Assembly (NCBI RefSeq): GCF_000003605.2
Contig: NW_003107089.1
Location: forward strand, 1,369,552-1,381,034
Origin: Saccoglossus kowalevskii
Taxonomy: Eukaryota; Hemichordata; Enteropneusta; Harrimaniidae
Direction: 5' to 3'
Length of the DNA stretch: 11,483 bases
Of this stretch, positions 10,101 through 11,483 are shown one piece after another. The translations under genes were made by a program, and so were the position numbers. Numbering within the stretch: position 1 is the first letter of the stretch; each line of letters starts with the position of its first letter. The notes beneath the pieces were generated by a model. That model was given only the letters and a program-made list of their open reading frames with translations. It ran no database searches and was not told the DNA's origin.

Positions 10101-10901
10101 ATTACGATTTATGTACGATTATTTTAAATCTCGTAAAAAATCGCGCGACAAGTTTGCGGCTGATCTGCACTGGCTCGGAAGATGAATTTTCATTGGCTAA
10201 AAAAACAAAAAAACTTGTGGCGTTGAATGCACGTTCATTGTCAGTATTGTTATGCAAATTCAAACTAGCTAATCATTTACAACCTTCCGAGCCAGCCCCA
10301 AGTTTGTATTGATCATTTGGTTGTGTGAAATTCCCCTTTCCCCATTAGTAAAAACAAAAGTATTAGTTAACTTCAACAGTCGCCGTTGGGTTGCGATGAC
10401 CAACTCCCTATGTGTTCTTGTGGTTACGATTTGGCCCTTTACCAAATATTCATGCAATGTTGGTGTTGTGAATTTACATTTCCCATAAAGTCTAGTGGTT
10501 AGTATTTATCCCTTTTCGCCGCCAAGGCTCGAGTTCAATTCCCCGTGTGGGAAGATACTATTTTATTCCATGGTTTTGTTTTATTATCTTGTTCAGATTC
10601 ACGTTCATATTGTTATTTCCATCACTGTCTGGCTGTGTTTACATGCTAAATTGTCAGTCATGTTTTGATTGAATTTTAAATAGAATAATTCTAACTTACA
10701 ATTTTTGGTTTATTGACTATCGGATACTAGTATATTTTGAACGACCGAGAGTAAAAATTGACAATGTATACATTTTTGACCGCGCTGTGTTCTACCACGC
10801 ACCAGTTCATAATCAGCCTAAGACACACATTTTTTTTTCAGTTTGAACGATTTCGGAACGAACCAAATTTTGTTGAAACAGAAGTCGTCCATGATAAATA
10901 A
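1107..10901 (+). CDS. Secreted multidomain TSP1 protein with two copies of an unnamed module (15 exons, 707 aa)
   Basis: Coding exons: 1107-1139, 2821-2893, 3854-4029, 4146-4315, 4623-4807, 4947-4997, 5657-5833, 6043-6233, 6601-6758, 7138-7316, 7455-7508, 7828-8004, 9562-9821, 9918-10097, 10842-10901. Every intron is GT-AG, phases match throughout, and the total is 2,124 nt. Domain order: signal peptide (1-24), linker, module A1 (37-229), TSP1-1 (231-288), module A2 (291-482), TSP1-2 (484-541), TSP1-3 (543-603), C-terminal domain (604-707). TSP1 domains are extracellular binding modules for matrix or receptors; the function of this protein is unknown. There are 12 N-glycosylation sequons (N152, 164, 251, 370, 400, 510, 545, 563, 572, 592, 612, 633) and WxxWxxW C-mannosylation motifs in all three TSP1 domains. 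No later hydrophobic segment could span a membrane, so I infer secretion. Least certain are exons 1, 2 and 15, which are short; the TSP1 exons and module cores are secure. Confidence 0.85.
1673..1692. promoter_or_regulatory. Clustered TGACGT (CRE/ATF-like) half-sites in intron 1
   Basis: CACGTCA and TGACGTG face each other across TG, followed directly by a further overlapping TGACGT. Such clusters can bind bZIP factors. No other evidence of enhancer function is visible. Confidence 0.25.
2002..2048. mobile_element. 33-bp palindromic insert with 7-bp target-site duplication (copy 1)
   Basis: The palindrome at 2009-2041 has arms CACAGTCCCTCTATC and GATAGAGGCACTGTG (14 of 15 pairs) around a TAT loop. 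It is flanked with no gap by the direct repeat CTTGCAC at 2002-2008 and 2042-2048. The same arms recur at 3041-3066. The pattern fits a minimal non-autonomous insert and not a chance hairpin. Confidence 0.72.
2365..2748 (-). other. Unexplained 127-codon antisense ORF in intron 1
   Basis: This is the longest open frame in the window outside the TSP1 gene exons. The peptide starts MDQTTMPNTAILTTFSQELE and is of mixed composition, with no motif I recognise and no transmembrane segment. An overlapping antisense ORF (2271-2483) exists in another frame, which weakens the case for coding. It could be a decayed transposon or a chance ORF. Confidence 0.2.
2821..2893 (+). CDS. Exon 2: second half of signal peptide and linker
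   Basis: The acceptor is a pyrimidine-rich stretch ending in CAAG at 2817-2820; the donor is GTGAGT at 2894. It encodes AILVFMLTTECHCVTDTG and then a short QPSSGG linker, entering in phase 0 and leaving in phase 1, which is what the downstream module exon needs. Signal cleavage is most likely around residues 20-24. Other acceptors tested in intron 1 gave stops or the wrong exit phase. Confidence 0.68.
3034..3073. mobile_element. 26-bp palindromic insert with 7-bp target-site duplication (copy 2)
   Basis: The palindrome at 3041-3066 has arms CACAGCCCCTC and GAGGGACTGTG (10 of 11 pairs) around AATA. It is bounded exactly by ATATAAG at 3034-3040 and 3067-3073. It shares the terminal 11 bp with copy 1 but has a shorter centre. 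It lies in intron 2 of the TSP1 gene. Confidence 0.72.
3580..3593 (+). repeat. Homopolymer of 14 G
   Basis: An uninterrupted run of 14 guanines in intron 2. Its length is likely to vary between individuals and is prone to sequencing error. Confidence 0.9.
3854..4029 (+). CDS. Exon 3: module A1, first segment
   Basis: Residues 36-94, entering in phase 1 and leaving in phase 0 (donor GTAAAT at 4030). It opens with WRMVFKAEAGTG, the counterpart of WNVVFKVVAG in module A2, and ends with a DDW motif (85-87) matched by NDW in A2. It holds one cysteine (C81) that has no partner in module A2. I recognise no named domain here. Confidence 0.85.
4146..4315 (+). CDS. Exon 4: module A1, second segment
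   Basis: Residues 95-151, phase 0 to phase 2, after a TTTTCAG acceptor and before GTAAGT. The visible conserved points are WFS (125-127), SWDDLD (135-140) and FSIDG (147-151), each with a counterpart in module A2 (WFS, PWLDLD, FSIAG). The alternating hydrophobic pattern (LGIY, AVYFDL) suggests beta strands. Confidence 0.88.
4316..4622 (+). other. Intron 4
   Basis: 307 bp, phase 2, GTAAGT...TTTCAG. I see nothing else in it. Confidence 0.8.
4623..4807 (+). CDS. Exon 5: module A1, third segment with cysteine pair
   Basis: Residues 152-212, entering in phase 2 after TACTTTCAG and leaving in phase 1 before GTATAT. It carries C170 and C187, the equivalents of C421 and C439 in module A2, probably one disulfide per module. 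A WLLIDE strand precedes the second cysteine, and YPYIIYAN matches YPKLIYSS in A2. Two N-glycosylation sequons (N152, N164) are present. Confidence 0.88.
4947..4997 (+). CDS. Exon 6: module A1, closing strand
   Basis: A 51-nt symmetric phase 1-1 exon after TTGCTTTCAG, ending before GTAAGT. It encodes GGAQYGHILAVFLDVQY, which closes module A1 and matches GETLDNGHVMAVMVDLKQ of exon 11. The shared core is GH(I/V)xAVxxD(V/L). Its symmetric phase means it could be skipped without a frameshift. Confidence 0.82.
4998..5656 (+). other. Intron 6
   Basis: 659 bp, phase 1, between module A1 and TSP1-1. It is AT-rich and I see no repeat or ORF of note. Confidence 0.8.
5657..5833 (+). CDS. Exon 7: thrombospondin type-1 domain TSP1-1
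   Basis: Residues 231-288 on a single symmetric phase 1-1 exon, as is usual for animal TSP1 repeats. The core is WESWSPWSECAVTCGG, with the WxxWxxW ladder at 234, 237 and 240, then RRRTC, PC, REC and YPC. The canonical six cysteines are C243, C247, C260, C272, C282 and C287; a seventh, C268, is extra and absent from the other two repeats. The R/W layer residues (RRR) that stack on the tryptophans are present. Confidence 0.97.
6043..6233 (+). CDS. Exon 8: module A2, first segment
   Basis: Residues 290-352, phase 1 to phase 0, acceptor TTTGTTTAG, donor GTAAGA. It begins GDWNVVFKVVAG and ends with NDWEIYNIEE, paralogous to exon 3. It is five codons longer than its counterpart and lacks the extra cysteine. 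The middle (TDVVANLATGTEV) diverges from A1. Confidence 0.88.
6234..6600 (+). other. Intron 8
   Basis: 367 bp, phase 0, inside module A2. I see nothing else in it. Confidence 0.8.
6601..6758 (+). CDS. Exon 9: module A2, second segment
   Basis: Residues 353-404, phase 0 to phase 2, acceptor GCTTCTGCAG, donor GTAGGT at 6759. It encodes a hydrophobic strand (VAVVVYIS), then LFNGSGSTNSDWFS, LLSHPWLDLD and NFSIAG, aligning with exon 4. A second GT follows at 6763, but using 6759 keeps the same GG| phase 2 junction as exon 4. Confidence 0.88.
6759..7137 (+). other. Intron 9
   Basis: 379 bp, phase 2, inside module A2. I see nothing else in it. Confidence 0.8.
7138..7316 (+). CDS. Exon 10: module A2, third segment with cysteine pair
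   Basis: Residues 406-464, phase 2 to phase 1, acceptor TCTCTCCTCAG, donor GTGAAT. It contains C421 and C439, spaced 18 residues apart (17 in A1), with a VWFYVED strand between them corresponding to WLLIDE in A1. A five-serine stretch follows YPKLIY. Confidence 0.88.
7455..7508 (+). CDS. Exon 11: module A2, closing strand
   Basis: A 54-nt symmetric phase 1-1 exon encoding GETLDNGHVMAVMVDLKQ, paralogous to exon 6. The acceptor (TTTTTTCATTAAG) and donor (GTAACT) are acceptable rather than strong. The match of length, phase and GHVMAV core to exon 6 is what supports it. Confidence 0.82.
7509..7827 (+). other. Intron 11
   Basis: 319 bp, phase 1, between module A2 and TSP1-2. It contains the possible decayed CACAG palindrome and, at 7705-7718, a CCAATAGAGGGCGT stretch loosely like a CTCF core. 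Confidence 0.7.
7656..7685. repeat. Possible decayed relative of the CACAG palindrome
   Basis: A perfect 12-bp palindrome CTGTGATCACAG (7656-7667) runs into CACAGTCCCTT, then CACA and AAGGAGTGG. The left arm matches the two inserts over CACAGTCCCT; the right arm is degraded and no flanking duplication is visible. It lies in intron 11. Confidence 0.35.
7828..8004 (+). CDS. Exon 12: thrombospondin type-1 domain TSP1-2
   Basis: Residues 484-541 on a phase 1-1 exon of 177 nt, exactly the length of exon 7. WSDWSTWSECPVTCEG is followed by RNRTC, DC, RAC and YPC. All six canonical cysteines are present (C496, 500, 513, 525, 535, 540). The residue after the second cysteine is Glu rather than the usual Gly. 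Donor GTAAGT. Confidence 0.97.
8196..8267 (+). tRNA. tRNA-Glu (anticodon CTC), in intron 12
   Basis: A 72-nt cloverleaf: acceptor stem TCCCATA with TGTGGGA (one G-T pair), discriminator A, anticodon stem TGGCG/CGCCA, loop CTCTCAC with CTC at 8229-8231, and T stem CCGGG/CCCGG. The B box GGTTCAATTCC is at 8246-8256 and the A box lies around 8203-8218. There is no intron. It is close to known animal Glu-CTC tRNAs in its D and anticodon arms. It lies in the sense direction inside an intron of the TSP1 gene and has its own Pol III terminator, so it can be transcribed independently. Confidence 0.96.
8274..8277 (+). terminator. Pol III terminator of the intronic tRNA-Glu
   Basis: TTTT begins 7 nt after the tRNA 3' end, a normal distance for RNA polymerase III. 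Confidence 0.8.
8458..8495. repeat. 38-bp near-perfect palindrome in intron 12
   Basis: The two 19-base halves (GTTTAACCATGGAGGTAAT and its near reverse complement) pair at 17 of 19 positions around a centre between 8476 and 8477. There is no loop and no obvious flanking duplication. It lies about 190 bp downstream of the intronic tRNA. Confidence 0.75.
8791..9075 (+). other. Unexplained 94-codon ORF in intron 12
   Basis: The frame ends at TAA 11 bp before the CCAAT hairpin. The C-terminal half is rich in Ser, Thr and Pro (PQSTSTTSSESHGPVSSTY). It shows no similarity I recognise and no splice sites that would fit it into the TSP1 gene. It may be part of the same inserted segment as the antisense helicase fragment. 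Confidence 0.2.
9086..9122. repeat. GC-rich hairpin with paired CCAAT boxes
   Basis: CTGATTGGGCGCGCCT pairs with AGGCGCCCAATCAG across a 7-nt loop, with two unpaired bases in the left arm. Each arm contains CCAATCAG, the core recognised by NF-Y, in opposite orientation. The antisense helicase fragment ends inside the right arm (stop at 9119-9121), so this may mark the edge of an inserted element. Confidence 0.6.
9119..9298 (-). pseudogene. Broken RecQ-like helicase N-terminal fragment, antisense in intron 12
   Basis: On the minus strand from ATG at 9298 (MTAPMNRD...) the peptide has the order typical of RecQ-type DNA helicases: an aromatic-rich lead (NVFGVGALKPHQ), the motif 0 'PHQ..AI' signature, then KDVFIATKTGSGILFYNL in place of motif I (TGxGKSLxYQL). 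The Walker A lysine that contacts ATP is gone: GSG is followed by I instead of KS. A stop follows within 8 residues of that motif, so only about 60 of the several hundred residues of a helicase exist. RecQ-like genes are often multicopy in invertebrates; this is probably a mobile-element-borne or retroposed fragment. No other helicase motif was seen nearby. Confidence 0.72.
9416..9461. repeat. 10-bp inverted repeat before exon 13
   Basis: GCCAAGGTCT (9416-9425) and AGACCTTGGC (9452-9461) are perfect reverse complements 26 bp apart. No duplication of the flanks was found. Confidence 0.5.
9562..9821 (+). CDS. Exon 13: TSP1-3 fused to start of C-terminal domain
   Basis: Residues 543-628. WSPWSSWAECPITCEA opens a third TSP1 repeat with six cysteines (C555, 559, 573, 585, 597, 602). 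Unlike the first two, this exon runs past the last TSP1 cysteine into the C-terminal domain (NVCFVFFNESAPDYALR) and ends in phase 0 at GTAAGT. No module of the A1/A2 type separates TSP1-2 from TSP1-3. Five N-glycosylation sequons lie in this exon. Confidence 0.95.
9918..10097 (+). CDS. Exon 14: C-terminal domain core
   Basis: Residues 629-688, exactly 60 codons, phase 0 at both ends, acceptor CTATACAG, donor GTAATT. It reads as helix-strand-strand-helix: CDIANMTDDL, then DVVQATSFNVG, DIYAVHLWLKME and PADLLEVQDRLQ. C629 could pair with C607 of exon 13. I recognise no named family; the pattern recalls ferredoxin-like or SEA-like folds, but that is inference. Confidence 0.86.
10170..10295. repeat. 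12-bp inverted repeat bounding a 102-bp segment in intron 14
   Basis: CTGGCTCGGAAG (10170-10181) and CTTCCGAGCCAG (10284-10295) are perfect reverse complements. The enclosed DNA is A-rich and non-coding. It could be a small inverted-repeat element, but no target-site duplication is clear. Confidence 0.5.
10481..10553 (+). pseudogene. tRNA-Glu pseudogene in intron 14
   Basis: Both acceptor strands (TCCCATA and TGTGGGA) and the D-arm core TCTAGTGGTTAG match the intact copies. The anticodon arm is destroyed: TTGGCGCTCTCACC is replaced by TTATCCCTTTTCGCC, one base longer. The T stem (TCGAG opposite CCCCG) has two mismatches. The change also creates TTTT at 10513-10516, which would terminate Pol III inside the gene. 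It cannot act as a tRNA. Confidence 0.9.
10842..10901 (+). CDS. Exon 15: last coding exon and stop
   Basis: A strong acceptor (ACACACATTTTTTTTCAG) leads in phase 0 to FERFRNEPNFVETEVVHDK and TAA. The peptide extends the helix of exon 14 and adds a final strand, completing a strand-helix-strand-strand-helix-strand pattern. Reading on past exon 14 instead meets a stop about 30 nt into the intron. Confidence 0.72.
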   Translation, partial: FERFRNEPNFVETEVVHDK

Positions 10902-10902
10902 A
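10897..10902 (+). promoter_or_regulatory. Poly(A) signal AATAAA overlapping the stop codon
   Basis: The AATAAA hexamer contains the TAA stop of the gene. I see no second AATAAA in the next 150 bp. If it is used, cleavage about 10-30 nt downstream would leave a 3' UTR of only a few tens of bases. Confidence 0.5.
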
Positions 10903-10980
10903 TGATTCACACTTTTTGAAAAATATAACAGATGGGAATCAGAGCTAAGACAGTAGCATTATAAAGTTTCACCACGGTTA

Positions 10981-10994
10981 GTAACCATGGTTAC
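10981..10994. promoter_or_regulatory. Perfect 14-bp palindrome resembling an RFX X-box
   Basis: GTAACCATGGTTAC is fully self-complementary and fits the pattern GTNRCC-N2-GGYNAC of X-box sites bound by RFX factors. It lies 80 bp after the stop codon of the TSP1 gene. The match is by eye only. Confidence 0.3.
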
Positions 10995-11187
10995 ATGGGA
11001 CATGCAAATATCGATCGACAATGCAGAACACGGAGTAAAGTTGGCATCCAGCTTGAACTAGCCCACGATATTATACCGACATTTAAGCTCTGGATCGAAT
11101 ATGGAGGTAAAATGTTCAGTCCCTCTAGAATAGGAGGACAGTGGTTCTGTGAAGTTTAACAGTTTGACACCCAGATTTGAGTGTATG

Positions 11188-11252
11188 TCCACCACATGGT
11201 CCAGGGTTTTGCGCTTTCACCGCCATGACCGGGGTTGATTCCCTGTATGGAA
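11188..11252 (+). pseudogene. Degenerate tRNA-Glu (TTC-like) copy
   Basis: The stretch ATGGTCCAGG...GCGCTTTCACCGCCATG...GGGGTTGATTCCCTGTATGGAA lines up with tRNA-Glu but lacks roughly 8 nt of the D loop, and its acceptor and T stems are broken. The anticodon loop CTTTCAC would give TTC, so it may derive from a Glu-UUC gene or be a mutated CTC copy. Confidence 0.8.
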
Positions 11253-11396
11253 TCAGTTCATTTTGCTTTTGTTTGACTACTCGTGTAGTTCACATTTTAA
11301 TGCGACTTGAATATTATCGAACAACAACAACATTTACAGTTAACGTTCCACACACCATGTGAGATCACGCTACAAATTAATACGACTAGTGCGTAC

Positions 11397-11468
11397 TCCC
11401 ATATGGTCTAGTGGTTAGGATTTGGCGCTCTCACCGCCAAGGCCCGGGTTCAATTCCCGGTGTGGGAA
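11397..11468 (+). tRNA. tRNA-Glu (anticodon CTC), downstream copy
   Basis: All 72 nt are identical to the intronic copy 3,201 bp upstream, including anticodon CTC at 11430-11432 and the B box at 11447-11457. The flanks of the two genes differ, so identity is limited to the tRNA itself. That suggests either gene conversion and purifying selection or a spread of mature-length copies. Confidence 0.96.
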
Positions 11469-11474
11469 TTTCCG

Positions 11475-11478
11475 TTTT
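11475..11478 (+). terminator. Pol III terminator of the downstream tRNA-Glu
   Basis: TTTT begins 7 nt after the tRNA end, at the same spacing as the intronic copy although the intervening bases differ. Confidence 0.8.
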
Positions 11479-11483
11479 AGCAC

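Larger units (their letters stand above)
10098..10841 (+). other. Intron 14
   Basis: 744 bp, phase 0. It contains the 12-bp inverted repeat and the tRNA-Glu pseudogene, and ends in a long T tract before CAG. Confidence 0.72.
10902..11396. other. Downstream intergenic region
   Basis: It contains the X-box-like palindrome, a weak CAGTCCCTCTA...TAGGAGGACAGTG inverted pair at 11117-11143 and the degenerate tRNA-Glu. I see no protein-coding exon here. Confidence 0.7.

Noticed and set aside
1-11483. CRISPR array, bacterial operon or phage system
   Set aside because: There are no regularly spaced repeats, no dense collinear ORFs and no ribosome binding sites. Spliced exons and Pol III tRNA signals show animal DNA.

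Overview
The window is animal (invertebrate metazoan) nuclear DNA. It has one gene split by many GT-AG introns (96 to about 1,680 bp), extracellular thrombospondin type-1 (TSP1) domains on single phase-1 exons, and Pol III tRNA-Glu genes with internal A and B boxes and TTTT terminators. Nothing fixes the phylum; a mollusc, brachiopod, hemichordate or lancelet would fit equally well.

The main feature is a plus-strand gene that I could assemble end to end by hand: 15 coding exons from an ATG at 1107 to a TAA at 10899-10901. All 14 introns have GT...AG borders, the reading phase matches at every junction, and the exons sum to 2,124 nt (707 codons plus stop). The predicted product is a secreted glycoprotein: signal peptide, short linker, module A1, TSP1-1, module A2, TSP1-2, TSP1-3, and a roughly 105-residue C-terminal domain. 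Modules A1 and A2 are about 193 residues each and each is encoded by four exons with the same phase pattern (1-0, 0-2, 2-1, 1-1). They align with each other, so the gene arose by tandem duplication of a five-exon 'module + TSP1' cassette. I do not recognise the module as a named domain. There is no transmembrane segment after the signal peptide, so the protein is probably released into the extracellular space.

Layout: 1-1106 upstream flank with no convincing gene; 1107-2893 signal-peptide exons separated by a large intron; 3854-4997 module A1; 5657-5833 TSP1-1; 6043-7508 module A2; 7828-8004 TSP1-2; 8005-9561 a large intron holding an intact tRNA-Glu(CTC), a 38-bp palindrome, an unexplained ORF and a broken antisense RecQ-like helicase fragment; 9562-10097 TSP1-3 and most of the C-terminal domain; 10098-10841 an intron with a dead tRNA-Glu copy; 10842-10901 the last exon, whose stop codon lies inside an AATAAA signal; then intergenic DNA with a second degenerate tRNA-Glu and a second intact tRNA-Glu(CTC), identical over 72 nt to the first.

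The most novel small-scale signal is a pair of tiny palindromes (33 and 26 bp, CACAG...CTGTG) at 2009-2041 and 3041-3066. Each is flanked exactly by a different 7-bp direct repeat, as expected of ultrashort mobile inserts with target-site duplications.
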